From NCBI GenBank assembly GCA_020722815.1, contig DYKB01000003.1:129502-193501 (forward strand): 64,000 nt of DNA, given 5' to 3'. Below the pieces are notes generated by a model that ran no database searches, had not been told where the DNA came from, and worked only from the letters and a program-made list of their open reading frames with translations. The position numbers and the translations under genes were made by a program. This DNA comes from Caldithrix sp. Its GTDB lineage: Bacteria > Zhuqueibacterota > Zhuqueibacteria > Thermofontimicrobiales > Sulfurfontimicrobiaceae. Below, piece by piece: positions 1 to 8,084 of the stretch (its first letter is position 1; each line of letters opens with the position of its first letter).

Positions 1-390
1 CGTCCTGTTAAAAAGAATGCCCCCTTGCGGCAACAAACCGAAAGCAGTGCCCGAAATATTGGTGGATTTACCCTTAATACCTATGCGTGGGACTGGGCAC
101 CATATTTATTAGAAATGAAAAATAAAATTGATCAGAATCTCTTCCCGCCGGCAGCTTTTACCCGATTGGGAATTATCAGCGGGGATTCGATCATTCGTTT
201 CCGGGTTTATCCGGATGGACACGTTGACAATATCACGGTATTAAGCACCAATGGCCACCAATCTCTCATGGAGACCAGCCAAAATGCCATTAAAGGTTCT
301 GATCCGTTCCGGCCATTACCATCCGATTTCCCACGCGATAAGAAATATTTAGAAGTCACTGCTCATTTTCAATACCTGATTTCCCGATAA
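1..390 (+). CDS. TonB C-terminal domain protein (5' end outside window)
   Basis: The reading frame is open from the first base, so this is the C-terminal ~129 residues of a longer protein. The end carries the pattern of a TonB/TolA C-terminal domain: a strand with FRVYPDGHVDNITVL, a helix with METSQNAIKGSDPFRPLP, and a final strand ending TAHFQYLISR. That domain contacts TonB-dependent receptors or Tol partners in the periplasm. It is followed 24 bp later by exbB and then exbD, so it is probably the energy-transducing partner of that proton channel. Whether it is TonB-like or TolA-like cannot be settled without the N-terminus. No membrane anchor is visible in the part present. Confidence 0.72.
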   Translation, partial: RPVKKNAPLRQQTESSARNIGGFTLNTYAWDWAPYLLEMKNKIDQNLFPPAAFTRLGIISGDSIIRFRVYPDGHVDNITVLSTNGHQSLMETSQNAIKGSDPFRPLPSDFPRDKKYLEVTAHFQYLISR

Positions 391-414
391 GCTTATTCAA
401 GAGGTAACCGATTC

Positions 415-1062
415 ATGACGACACTTGGAAATTCAATTGTAGACCTGTGGCAATATCTCGAAAAAGGCGGGATTGTAATGATTCCACTATTTCTCTGCTC
501 GGTAATAGCTTTAGCTATATTAATATTAAAATTAGTGCAATTACGCCGCAAAAAAATCATCTTTCCTGAAATTGTCAGTGTTATTCGAAGCATCGAAAGC
601 CCGGAAGACATTAATCTCGCCCAACGGGTCTGCAAAGAAAAAAAAGGCTCATTCGCCAATGTCATTCTCGTCGCTTTAAATAATCAGCCATTGCCGCGTG
701 AGGAACAAAAGGAAGCCATCATTGATCAGGGTCGGCAGGAGGTTCGTATACTGGAACAGGGGTTGGTGGCACTGGAAACCATTGCGGGGATTGCCCCACT
801 ATTGGGGCTTTTGGGAACGGTTCTCGGAATGATTGATGTGTTTAATGAAATCGTCAAGACCGAAGTCGTTCAGGCCGCCCAACTTTCTGATGGAATTTCA
901 AAAGCACTTATCACCACCGTTGTCGGTTTAATGATTGCTATTCCGACACTGGTCGCTTATAACTATCTCATCAATAAAGCCGAAGGTTTGATTCTCGAAA
1001 TTGAAAAGTATACCAACCAACTGGTTCAAAAATTGAGACAATTTACCGGACCGGGCAAATAG
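415..1062 (+). CDS. exbB: MotA/TolQ/ExbB proton channel protein
   Basis: This 215-residue inner-membrane protein belongs to the ExbB/TolQ/MotA family, which forms a proton channel with ExbD/TolR and drives TonB or TolA. The N-terminal membrane segment is at about residues 18-40 (GGIVMIPLFLCSVIALAILI). The conserved channel part follows: IAGIAPLLGLLGTVLGMIDVF at about 122-142, then a third segment with GISKALITTVVGLMIAIPTL at about 162-181. The length is normal for the family. The start has a purine-rich AAGAGGT site about 9 bases upstream. It lies between the TonB-domain protein and exbD with short gaps, which points to one operon. ExbB and TolQ cannot be separated on sequence reading alone. 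Confidence 0.9.
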   Translation: MTTLGNSIVDLWQYLEKGGIVMIPLFLCSVIALAILILKLVQLRRKKIIFPEIVSVIRSIESPEDINLAQRVCKEKKGSFANVILVALNNQPLPREEQKEAIIDQGRQEVRILEQGLVALETIAGIAPLLGLLGTVLGMIDVFNEIVKTEVVQAAQLSDGISKALITTVVGLMIAIPTLVAYNYLINKAEGLILEIEKYTNQLVQKLRQFTGPGK

Positions 1063-1071
1063 GGGTGAAAA

Positions 1072-1488
1072 ATGGAAATTCTGCAACCACGAAAAAGACG
1101 CCCTGTTATTAACATCACATCCCTTATCGATGTGATGTTTCTCCTGATCATTTTTTTCATGGTCTCCTCGACTTTTAAAGTGCAGCCCGGCATGAAGCTT
1201 GAATTGCCGGAAAGCAAAACATACGAGCGCAGTGAAGTTCAGGATTTGACACTTCAGATTTTAAAAGATGCGGGCGATCAGGAAAAATTGATTTTAAATA
1301 ATCGTCCCGTTTCAATTGATAGTTTGCCAATCCAATTAAAATCACTGATTGCAAAAGCCGAGGATCAAACACTCACCTTAAAAGCCGATCGGGAAGTAAC
1401 TCACGGGTTGGTGGTTAAAATCATGGACCTGGCGAAACAGAATGGTATCAAAAAGCTGGTTATCGCTACGCGGATTAAGGCGGATTAA
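1072..1488 (+). CDS. exbD: ExbD/TolR biopolymer transport protein
   Basis: This 138-residue protein has the ExbD/TolR layout: a short cytoplasmic basic stretch (RKRRPVINITSLIDVMFLL), one membrane helix at about residues 17-38 and a periplasmic domain. The family's proton-carrying Asp is present in the SLIDVMFLLIIFF segment. It starts 9 bp after exbB, is on the same strand, and is very probably translated with it. Together the three genes form an energy-transducing complex (TonB/ExbB/ExbD type) that would power outer-membrane uptake such as the TonB-dependent receptor at 48005-50968. That link is functional inference only. Confidence 0.9.
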   Translation: MEILQPRKRRPVINITSLIDVMFLLIIFFMVSSTFKVQPGMKLELPESKTYERSEVQDLTLQILKDAGDQEKLILNNRPVSIDSLPIQLKSLIAKAEDQTLTLKADREVTHGLVVKIMDLAKQNGIKKLVIATRIKAD

Positions 1489-1557
1489 ACTTTCAATTAG
1501 GCAACAAACCCCAAAAGCCTCACTTTGAACAGAATGCAAACCTTCGAGGTTTACTTT

Positions 1558-1802
1558 ATTAAATTGCCACGCACTTTAGCGTCTGTCCGAAAACTAACCT
1601 CGCGAAGGTTTTTGAATGGGTATAATTATATATATTGATTAATATTTCAATTTTAATCTATATATTGTGTCATTTTTAACCTTCGCACGGTTATGATAGG
1701 CCAATTTTCTGGTTCTCGGACAGGCTCTTTTGCTCGTGGTTGCATGAGCGTTTCGCTAATCAACCGGCTTATAAGCCCGTACCAGCAGGTTAAAATCCAC
1801 TT
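1558..1802. repeat. R1 palindrome-rich element, partial copy split by R2
   Basis: The remains of an R1 element flank an R2 insertion. On the left is TTGCCACGCACTTTAGC and on the right TCTTTTGCTCGTGGTTGCATGAG, which together rebuild the R1 palindrome CCACGAGCTTTAGCTCGTGG with decay. The text after it (ACCGGCTTATAAGCCCGTACC, CCAGCAGGTTAAAATCC) matches the R1 interior of better copies, which have CGGGCTTTTAAGCCCG. Neither R1 terminal repeat is recognisable, so the limits are approximate. Confidence 0.55.
1581..1725. mobile_element. R2 element, 145 bp, inserted in R1
   Basis: A non-coding 145-bp element with inverted ends: GTCTGTCCGAAAACT on the left and GGTTCTCGGACAGGC on the right. Just inside the ends lie AACCT..GCGAAGGTT-type palindromes, and the centre is an AT-rich imperfect hairpin (TATATATTGAT and ATCTATATATT). 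It is flanked by ACTTTAGC and TCTTTTGC (6 of 8 identical), a decayed 8-bp target duplication within the R1 palindrome. The same length and the same target position recur at 24476 and 30782. Confidence 0.7.
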
Positions 1803-2002
1803 AAAATTTCAGAAGAAATTTGTTTCAGGAGCGAAAGCTCCTGGCGATTCATTTAATTTAAACAAATTAACGCCTGAACCTGACAGCGATAAGCTGCAAA
1901 GGGGAGCAATATTCCACTGAAAACAATTGCACCAGACAAAAAACATTTCTTTTTAGAATTTCAGGCAATAAAAGAAGCTGTTCAATTTGATGATGATAAC
2001 AC
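1726..2002. other. Intergenic remainder with a shared repeat end
   Basis: There is no gene here. The stretch holds the right part of an R1 remnant, a small hairpin AGGAGCGAAAGCTCCT near 1829-1844, and at 1914-1965 a segment also found at 52067-52117 (CCAC.GAAAACAA.TGCACCA, then TTTAGAATTTCAGG or a close form). The last 14 bases match the terminal repeat of the R5 element at 37980-38149. Confidence 0.5.
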
Positions 2003-2491
2003 CTATGCCCCGCTCAGCTTCATATTTTCCATCATAATTTCCTGACCAATCCGCTGCAGTTGTTTAATAGCACTGTCGCCCTGTTTCAGGGTTTGTAAAA
2101 ATTCATACACCGCCAGCTTCAACTTCTCATTTTTCTTCAAAATATCCATAATTTCACCCAACTTCTCATCCTCATCCCGAATAACTCTGGCCACTTGCTC
2201 TTCCGTAATCGTGTATTGACTTTTATCTTCCGTATACATGGTGCCTTCGCCAGTCAGCAGCCAATTGATATTGATAGAAAAATGTTCAATTAATTTTATC
2301 AAATTTTCAAAAGTCGGAATAAATTCACCACGCTCATATTTACTAATATGTTGAAAATTTATCCCCAAAATTTCCCCCAACTCAACCTGCGTCAAACCTT
2401 TTCCCTTTCGAAAAGATTTAAAACGGGCACCAATCGCTTTTTTGGTCTCTTTAACGCTGACAACTGCACTCTTTTTTGATTTTTTTTTCAT
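2003..2491 (-). CDS. XRE-family helix-turn-helix transcriptional regulator
   Basis: This 162-residue cytoplasmic protein has a Cro/C1-type helix-turn-helix at about residues 19-75: IGARFKSFRKGKGLTQVELG, then INFQHISKYERGEFIPTFENL, a classic XRE DNA-recognition region. The C-terminal ~80 residues are helical and charged and probably dimerise; no peptidase or ligand domain is visible. The lysine-rich start (MKKKSKKSAVV) contains several possible starts, so the true N-terminus may be a little shorter. It stands alone, with S4-protein and GTPase genes beyond it. Its target operators cannot be told from the sequence. Confidence 0.85.
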   Translation of the reverse strand: MKKKSKKSAVVSVKETKKAIGARFKSFRKGKGLTQVELGEILGINFQHISKYERGEFIPTFENLIKLIEHFSININWLLTGEGTMYTEDKSQYTITEEQVARVIRDEDEKLGEIMDILKKNEKLKLAVYEFLQTLKQGDSAIKQLQRIGQEIMMENMKLSGA

Positions 2492-2627
2492 TTTTTTTCT
2501 TCTTATGGATAAAAATTAATGACAAAATTTTTTTACACAAATTACATATCACGTATTACGAATCACCTTCCCTGGACGATATTAAAGCTTCTTTCCTTTC
2601 ATCAAATCGTAATCCTGATTTTAGAAA

Positions 2628-3053
2628 TCACTCCTCATCCCATCCCGAGTGACGATTCGTAAAATCATCCATCCGCCGCCGCTCGCGCTTCGTTGGCCGT
2701 CCCTTATACTTGGGCTTAAAACCAGCACTGGCCTTAAACATCATCTCTCTTAATTCCAGTTCCTCTTTTTCGGCAGCCGTCATTTCGTGCTCCTGATAAA
2801 GTTGTCGCGCCTGCGTGTGTGAAATACTTTTATGCGTGACGCCTAAAACGGTAAACCGGCGTTCATGCGACTTGTATTTGACAGAAACTTTATCACCGGC
2901 TTTAATCGTTTTTGAAGGTTTCGCCACCAAATCATTGACTTTTACCCGGCCAGTTTCGCAAGCCTTGGTCGCTTGTGAACGCGTTTTCAAAATGCACGCG
3001 ATACTCAACCATTTATCAAGCCGAATCGATTCGTTACTTTCAACAGGTTCCAT
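2628..3053 (-). CDS. S4-domain RNA-binding protein, Hsp15-like
   Basis: This 141-residue protein opens with an S4 RNA-binding fold at about residues 9-70: SIRLDKWLSIACILKTRSQA, then TGRVKVNDLVAKPSKTIKAG and the beta-strand DKVSVKY. The order S4 domain plus a basic tail (KPKYKGRPTKRERRRMDDF) and the length match the heat-shock protein Hsp15 (HslR) group, which binds stalled 50S subunits carrying nascent chains. The basic C-terminal tail is the expected RNA-contact extension. It is monocistronic here, and no heat-shock promoter was recognised. Another small S4 protein of unknown role is the main alternative. Confidence 0.8.
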   Translation of the reverse strand: MEPVESNESIRLDKWLSIACILKTRSQATKACETGRVKVNDLVAKPSKTIKAGDKVSVKYKSHERRFTVLGVTHKSISHTQARQLYQEHEMTAAEKEELELREMMFKASAGFKPKYKGRPTKRERRRMDDFTNRHSGWDEE

Positions 3054-3215
3054 TGACTTTTCTTTTAAAATTATAATACATACTTACTAAATAAATATAA
3101 TCGAAAAATATTTAAAAGGCAAGGGAAAATTCCTGTCCCGATTCAAGTTTACTGTAAAAATTGGGAATTCGATTCAAATGACAAAGCAACTGATTGAATT
3201 GCCACGTGCTTTAGC

Positions 3216-3368
3216 GGCTGTCCGAGAACTATAAAAATTGTCATTGCGAGGCGTTTTTTGCCGAAGCCTGTTTTTTAGGCTCGCAATCCCCTGTTAAAAC
3301 GGCGGAGATTGCTTCGTTGCAAAAAAAATTCCTCGCAATGACAGTTCCGAGTTAGTTTTCAAACACCT
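3216..3368. mobile_element. R2 element with an R3 core
   Basis: The left end is GGCTGTCCGAGAACT and the right end AGTTTTCAAACACCT, a decayed form of AGTTCTCGGACACGC. The flanks GCTTTAGC (3208-3215) and TCTAAAGC (3369-3376) fall at the same place in the R1 palindrome as in other copies. The usual R2 core is missing, and an R3 element occupies its place. Confidence 0.6.
3239..3343. mobile_element. R3 element with TGTCATTGCGAGG ends
   Basis: A 105-bp non-coding element with perfect 13-bp terminal inverted repeats, TGTCATTGCGAGG at 3239-3251 and CCTCGCAATGACA at 3331-3343. Inside are GAAGCCTG and GGCTCGCAATCCCC, which recur in the more diverged copy at 55998-56152. It sits in an R2 copy that is itself in R1. 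Confidence 0.7.
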
Positions 3369-3600
3369 TCTAAAGCTCAGGGCTATTCATTTGTTTTTTT
3401 AATTGGTGAGATGATTCACCTGACGGCTACGGGCTGCATCACATTAAAATCCTCAAAAAGATTTTTTATAAAATCATTTCCCACGCACCAAAGCAGATCG
3501 CAATCTCCAAAAACACTTAAATTTCCATTAATTCTCACCCCCTCTTTCCCAACTGGTCGTTTTAACTTCATGGCCGCCATAAAATATTTATAAAAAAAAC
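3369..3600. other. Gap without a supported gene
   Basis: This stretch joins the end of an R1 copy (to about 3428) to an R11 element. The minus strand holds an open 91-codon frame (3416-3691) that runs into the R11 element. Its product resembles no family I can name, and it has no ribosome site, so it is not called. It may be the remnant of a gene. Confidence 0.4.
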
Positions 3601-3756
3601 GTATCCGCTCAAAATGTGTTGGTAGATTAAAAATTACTTTTTCAAATATGTTGATTTTTAAGCATAGCGCATGGAGCAGAGGGCATAGCAATATTGGTTT
3701 TCGCCATGCGCTATGCGCTTTGCATCTTAAATTACCTTCCTTTTTTGAGCGGATAC
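3601..3756. mobile_element. R11 element, 156 bp, with 8-bp target duplication
   Basis: Perfect 14-bp terminal inverted repeats, GTATCCGCTCAAAA at 3601-3614 and TTTTGAGCGGATAC at 3743-3756, are flanked on both sides by AAAAAAAC (3593-3600 and 3757-3764), a perfect 8-bp duplication. Inside is a second perfect inverted pair, GCATAGCGCATGG (3662-3674) and CCATGCGCTATGC (3704-3716). It has no coding capacity. Other members are at 20707-21145 and 30990-31080. Confidence 0.78.
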
Positions 3757-3843
3757 AAAAAAACCTTGCCTTTTTTAAAAAATTTCATAATATATAGATT
3801 AAGCTTACCAAAGGAAACGAATTGTTTGCTCATTTGTTTAAAT

Positions 3844-3848
3844 GGAGG
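3844..3848 (+). promoter_or_regulatory. Ribosome binding site that sets the GTPase start
   Basis: GGAGG lies 11 bases before the ATG at 3860. An in-frame ATG at 3842 overlaps this site and so cannot be the true start. Confidence 0.75.
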
Positions 3849-3859
3849 TGAGTTTAATC

Positions 3860-4849
3860 ATGCCCGCGAATTTAACGCCACAATATTTATCCGCTGAAAA
3901 ACGCTATAAAGAAGCCCAATCCGATCGGGAGCGGCTCGAAGCGCTCAAAGAAATGTACGCCCTCATGCCTAAGCACAAGGGAACCGACAAGCTCCAGGCG
4001 GATATCAAGCGCAAGATTGCGCAGCTCCGGGACGATATTCAAACAGGGGGAAAAGGTTCCAAACACCAGTTTCGCTACCATGTGGACTCCGAAGGAATGC
4101 CACAGATTGTCCTCATTGGCCCCACCAACGTGGGCAAATCGCAATTACTCGCCGCATTGACCCAGGCCCACCCCGAAATTGCCGACTATCCCTATACGAC
4201 CCGCATTTATCTGCCTGGCGTGATGAATTATTTAAATTATCATGTTCAAATCGTGGATATGCCCCCCATAGCAACTGATTTCATGGAATTCTGGGTAACG
4301 GAAATTATCAAACACGCCGATGCCGCGTTGCTGGTAGTGGATCTGGCGTCTCCGGATCCCCTGTCTCAGGTCGAAGAAATTCGCCAGCTCCTGCGAGAAA
4401 AAAATATCTATCTCACCCGAAACGAAACCAACCCCGATCCCTATCGTCCAGAGCACTTTATTTTGACCATGATTGTTGGTAATAAAAGTGACCATAAATC
4501 CGCACCCGAAAACTGGCAGGTAATGCAGGAGTTATACGAATCCGAATTTTTAATGTGCCCGGTTGCGGCCATCAACGGCTCGAATCTGGATGAGTTAAAA
4601 AAGATGTGCATTCAGTTGCTGAATATTATCCGCGTGTATTCAAAACCACCCGGCAAACCCCATTCAACCGAAAGACCTTTTATTTTTAAAAAAGGAAGCA
4701 CTTTGCTCGATTTTGCCAATACCATTCATCACGATTTCTCCCAAAATCTCAAATTCGCCCGCGTCTGGGGCTCCGGCAAATTTCAGGGACAGCGAATCAA
4801 CCGGGATTATGAGCTGATGGATGAAGATATTATTGAATTGCATATCTAA
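3860..4849 (+). CDS. DRG/Obg-family GTPase with TGS domain
   Basis: A 329-residue P-loop GTPase of the OBG-HflX superfamily, closest in layout to the DRG group. An N-terminal helical hairpin (residues ~1-60) leads to the G domain: G1 GPTNVGKSQL at about 88-97, G2 YPYTTR, G3 DMPP in place of the usual DxxG, and G4 GNKSDH. The C-terminal ~65 residues form a TGS domain (FIFKKGSTLLDFANTIHHDF to ELHI), typical of translation-linked GTPases. The start follows the GGAGG site at 3844, which removes six residues from the longest frame. DRG-type proteins are commoner in archaea and eukaryotes than in bacteria. Its job, probably ribosome-linked, is inferred from family only. Confidence 0.88.
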   Translation: MPANLTPQYLSAEKRYKEAQSDRERLEALKEMYALMPKHKGTDKLQADIKRKIAQLRDDIQTGGKGSKHQFRYHVDSEGMPQIVLIGPTNVGKSQLLAALTQAHPEIADYPYTTRIYLPGVMNYLNYHVQIVDMPPIATDFMEFWVTEIIKHADAALLVVDLASPDPLSQVEEIRQLLREKNIYLTRNETNPDPYRPEHFILTMIVGNKSDHKSAPENWQVMQELYESEFLMCPVAAINGSNLDELKKMCIQLLNIIRVYSKPPGKPHSTERPFIFKKGSTLLDFANTIHHDFSQNLKFARVWGSGKFQGQRINRDYELMDEDIIELHI

Positions 4850-4928
4850 AAAATGATTAGAGAACGCGGATTTAACAGAAAAAAACGGATTTTAACTCAA
4901 AGCGACAAAATGATGAGTTTTTACCAAA

Positions 4929-5486
4929 TCAGAAGAAAAAAAAGCTAATCCCGGCTGTTGGAATATGCAAGAAGTCATAAATTTTGCTCCAGGGCATGTA
5001 GCAAAAATCATAATTCATCGTCAGAGCGATGGTATTGCGTTTCACAAAATACTCCAGTTCCATTCCGCCGATAAAGCCGGGTCGCCATTCGTTAAATTTA
5101 ATGGCTAATAGATCTTTTGCCCGCAGATAATAAATCCCCCCACCTGCGGACATATTGTAAAAAAAGTTTTCATTATGAAAAACATTCCATTGTAATTGTA
5201 AATGGGTATGGAAAATATTAGCCTGAACCTGATTACGCCCCTGATCATAATTATCATACACATAAATACCAGAAATTTTCAACTGACGGGCATGCCCCAA
5301 TTGATATAAATAATTCAGTTTCACTGTGCGACCGAAATTTGCGGTGAGAGCATGCGAATGAATGGTATGATAATAATACGAATCCTGAGCCTGAATTGGT
5401 TCAAATGAACAAATTAAGCAGATAAGTCCGATGATGATTGAACCGGACATCGAACGGAGTATTTTAAATGGAAATTGATTTTTCAC
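4929..5486 (-). CDS. Outer-membrane beta-barrel-like protein, TraO-like
   Basis: This 185-residue exported protein has a signal peptide (about residues 1-33, hydrophobic SGSIIIGLICLICSF, then cleavage after IQA). The rest alternates aromatic and polar residues in strands such as LKISGIYVYDNYDQ and FFYNMSAGGGIYYL, and the protein ends in GISFFFF, typical of outer-membrane beta-barrels. It is the last gene of the VirB8-VirB9-VirB10-PKD run, 24 bp after the PKD lipoprotein gene. In Bacteroidota conjugative elements TraO, a similar-sized outer-membrane protein, follows TraM and TraN, so TraO-like is a reasonable guess from size, topology and place. Direct homology was not verified. Confidence 0.55.
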   Translation of the reverse strand: MKNQFPFKILRSMSGSIIIGLICLICSFEPIQAQDSYYYHTIHSHALTANFGRTVKLNYLYQLGHARQLKISGIYVYDNYDQGRNQVQANIFHTHLQLQWNVFHNENFFYNMSAGGGIYYLRAKDLLAIKFNEWRPGFIGGMELEYFVKRNTIALTMNYDFCYMPWSKIYDFLHIPTAGISFFFF

Positions 5487-5510
5487 AAATAAACCTATGT
5501 TACGACAAAA

Positions 5511-7058
5511 TTATTTACTGGACCTTGGAATTATTTGGGTAATGGTACTATACCCTTCAAATTTGGTGCCACGATATTTATCCCAGACCTCCAATTTCAC
5601 CGAATAGGTCGGAAAACCGGCGTCGAATGCATGCGTTACAATATTCTTATTCGCTCCTTCTTCGACAGCACCCTCCGGGAAAGTCCATTTATAATAGGAA
5701 ATTTCATCCGTAATGTTGGAATCTGTCGTTGTTGACGTATACGTAACAGGCGTTCGATGCTGGGGTAACTGAGGTTCCCAGGTAAAGTTGGCAATTGGTT
5801 TTAAATTAATTGCTGTAACCGCCTGTTGTGCTTCAGAAGTCAAACCGTTTCGCCGATTTGTCACCACCAAACGCACAATATATTTTTCCGGTGCATCAAA
5901 TGTATGGATCACACTGTCAATATTATTGTATCGCAAATCACCATTGATATAAATATCATAATTCAATTGTCCGCCCTGCGGATCGAAAGATTTTTTACCA
6001 TTCAGGATGCAATCCAGCGGGAATGGGCCTGATAGCGGCGTCACATTTAAAATTGCTTTTGGATGCGTCGCGACTTTCACGCTAATACCGGTCGTATCCG
6101 TCTGCCCCAGATTATCCTGGACTTTTAGTTGAACGCGATAATTCCCATCCAATTGATATGTATGAGAACCGGAGCTATCCAATGAACTGGTTCCATCATC
6201 AAAATCGAGGCGATAATCCACAATTCGCCCGTCTGGGTCAATGCTATTGGTCGCGGTGTAATGAATCGTTATTGGCGCTTCTCCCGCAACCGGATCAACC
6301 TGTAATATTGCCAAAGGCGGTTGATTGTTGGTTGCCACGGCCTGGGCCAGACTATCAATTCCGCCATCGAAATCAAGTACCCGTAATTTGACCGTGTAGG
6401 TTCCGGACTTTTTAAAAACATGATGATAGGTATTTGCTTTTGTCGTTATCAGCGGTGTGCCATCATCAAACCACCATTGGAACCATTCAATTTTGCCATT
6501 GTCACTCCCTGATTTCGTATCCGGGTCGTAACTGTCCGAAGCGTCGACATCCAGTTCATACGGACTGACGTTCGTTTGGAGACGATAGGTAAACTTCGCC
6601 ACCGGTTTTAGATTAAAATAAAAAAAAGCAGCTACCCGTTCGCTGGCCAATTTTACCTTATCAGAGAGTTCCAGTTCCAATTCGAGTTTGCCCGTTGTAT
6701 CCGGGAGAAAATTCAATTCACCATCAAATACCCCCGGGGCTTCAAAAGTCACCGAGTGCGAAGTGGCGCTTTTTTTCCGAAATTCCGAATGAAAAAGATC
6801 ACCATGCCCGGAAATAAAAGTGAAAGTAGCCGTAAGGGTCTGTTTTTCATCATCCTGGTATTTTAGGTAAAGTTTATAGGGTTCCGTCTGCTTGAATTTC
6901 AATGAATCAGCACTAAATTTAAAGGTTTGGATCAGTGGATTTTTATTCAGAGCAGAAAATGGATCACGATGAGTTTCACAGGCCCAGATTACAATTAATA
7001 AAAAAAGTAAAACGAAGATGATTTCAGTTCTATTTCGGCTTATAACGCTATATTTCAT
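5511..7058 (-). CDS. PKD-repeat lipoprotein in the type IV secretion operon
   Basis: This 515-residue protein has a hydrophobic N-terminus ending in a lipobox-like IWAC (about residues 24-27), so it is probably lipidated and held at the outer membrane. After a ~130-residue Ig-like region come four PKD domains: about 150-240 (PVAKFTYRLQ; YDPD; WWFDDGTP), 247-330 (DPDGRIVDYRLDFDDGT), 334-415 (FDPQGGQLNYDIYINGD) and 420-510 (YYKWTFPEG). PKD domains are surface beta-sandwiches, often adhesive. It sits 31 bp after VirB10 and 24 bp before the beta-barrel gene, so it is probably co-transcribed and may be a surface component of the apparatus. I know of no standard T4SS subunit with this build. Confidence 0.75.
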   Translation of the reverse strand: MKYSVISRNRTEIIFVLLFLLIVIWACETHRDPFSALNKNPLIQTFKFSADSLKFKQTEPYKLYLKYQDDEKQTLTATFTFISGHGDLFHSEFRKKSATSHSVTFEAPGVFDGELNFLPDTTGKLELELELSDKVKLASERVAAFFYFNLKPVAKFTYRLQTNVSPYELDVDASDSYDPDTKSGSDNGKIEWFQWWFDDGTPLITTKANTYHHVFKKSGTYTVKLRVLDFDGGIDSLAQAVATNNQPPLAILQVDPVAGEAPITIHYTATNSIDPDGRIVDYRLDFDDGTSSLDSSGSHTYQLDGNYRVQLKVQDNLGQTDTTGISVKVATHPKAILNVTPLSGPFPLDCILNGKKSFDPQGGQLNYDIYINGDLRYNNIDSVIHTFDAPEKYIVRLVVTNRRNGLTSEAQQAVTAINLKPIANFTWEPQLPQHRTPVTYTSTTTDSNITDEISYYKWTFPEGAVEEGANKNIVTHAFDAGFPTYSVKLEVWDKYRGTKFEGYSTITQIIPRSSK

Positions 7059-7089
7059 GTGGATTATTGCTTATTTTTAAGATTGAGAT

Positions 7090-8049
7090 TTAATAAATTG
7101 ATTCGATTAAAAAATAAAATTCCAGTCCTTCATCCAATTCAGAAACATCCTGATTCATGTCATTATACATGGTCGTTCGATTCGCAACCCGTCCAACCAC
7201 CGGGACGCCACTGACGGCATCCCGTAACTCTTCCAGCAGGGCGCGTTTGACTTCCGAATTAACCGGTGAATAAGGAAGACCCCGTAATTTTTTCAAATCA
7301 AAAGCCCGGCCGGAACAAGTTCGCGTGATATTATCGAGCACAATTTCGCGCAAATCGATTTCCACCCGGCGATTATATAAGGAAGCAATGCCGATCAGTC
7401 GCGTTCGGCGTGGAATTACGGTCGTCCCAACTTTGGTATCATGAAGAACACGGGCTTCCACCAGACTTCCATTGGCAATGGGAGTATGATTGGGTAGCAT
7501 AACCTTTACCAGCGCTGATTCATGGCCGCTAAAAGTGGATGTACCACCGCCAGTCCCAAACGAACTTTCTGCCAGATGGCTCAGCACGATCATATTGGGA
7601 TTTCTCCCATTAGAGGATGTGACTTGCCGGGATGGTTCGGATTCAAAAAATGGATCATCGGGAACGGCTCGCGCCCGCGCCGGTTGCCGCTCCACCTGTT
7701 TCTTTTCGGTAACGGTCGGTGATGGCGTCTTTTCCGTGCGGCTCAGTGTCAATGGTTCAATCACCTCGCTGGCGACGGGCAATGGTTCCACCGCAGGTTT
7801 AAAACTCGGAATTTTAACCGTGTCGATTTTGATAAAATCGTAGTTTAATTTCGGCTGCAAATTTTGCGCTTCCCGCGGTCCGAGAGATACTTTTCCATAA
7901 GCCGTTGTCGGCTTTGATGGTTCGGAAACGGCACTCATTAAATAAATGATAAGTAACACAAAAAGCCCACCCCAAATTATTAACTTTCGAAGCAATCGTG
8001 CCTTATTGAGATGTAGCTTTTCCAAAATTTCAGAGAATAAATTACCCAT
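7090..8049 (-). CDS. virB10: VirB10/TraM-like type IV secretion scaffold
   Basis: A bitopic inner-membrane protein: a short cytoplasmic part, a membrane helix at about residues 25-42 (LIIWGGLFVLLIIYLMS), then a proline-rich periplasmic linker and a C-terminal beta domain. The C-terminal part reads VMLPNHTPIANGSLVEARVL, TTVIPRRTRLIGIASLYNRR and VEIDLREIVLDN, the pattern of the TraM/VirB10 C-terminus that joins inner and outer membranes. The frame opens at 8076 with GTG; ATG codons at 8064 and 8049 also fit. I chose 8049, which has a weak GGGTG site 9 bases upstream. It lies 8-35 bp after VirB9, in the classical virB8-virB9-virB10 order. Confidence 0.82.
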   Translation of the reverse strand: MGNLFSEILEKLHLNKARLLRKLIIWGGLFVLLIIYLMSAVSEPSKPTTAYGKVSLGPREAQNLQPKLNYDFIKIDTVKIPSFKPAVEPLPVASEVIEPLTLSRTEKTPSPTVTEKKQVERQPARARAVPDDPFFESEPSRQVTSSNGRNPNMIVLSHLAESSFGTGGGTSTFSGHESALVKVMLPNHTPIANGSLVEARVLHDTKVGTTVIPRRTRLIGIASLYNRRVEIDLREIVLDNITRTCSGRAFDLKKLRGLPYSPVNSEVKRALLEELRDAVSGVPVVGRVANRTTMYNDMNQDVSELDEGLEFYFLIESIY

Positions 8050-8084
8050 AAGAATCACACCCATATTTGGTAACACAAAATCGT

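Larger units (their letters stand above)
3169..3428. repeat. R1 element holding nested R2 and R3
   Basis: The left R1 part TTGCCACGTGCTTTAGC ends at 3215. The right R1 part resumes at 3369 with TCTAAAGCTCAGGGCTATTC and ends in CACCTGACGGCTAC, the R1 terminal repeat. Between them lies an R2 copy whose core has been replaced by an R3 copy, so three families are nested. The left terminal repeat of R1 is not clear, so the start is approximate. Confidence 0.6.

Noticed and set aside
1693..1920. 75-codon plus-strand frame in the exbD-XRE gap
   Set aside because: It is made of R2, R1 and R5-like repeat sequence, so it is not a gene.
3416..3691. 91-codon minus-strand frame
   Set aside because: It starts inside the R11 element and ends in an R1 end; it resembles no known family, though its middle part could be a gene remnant.
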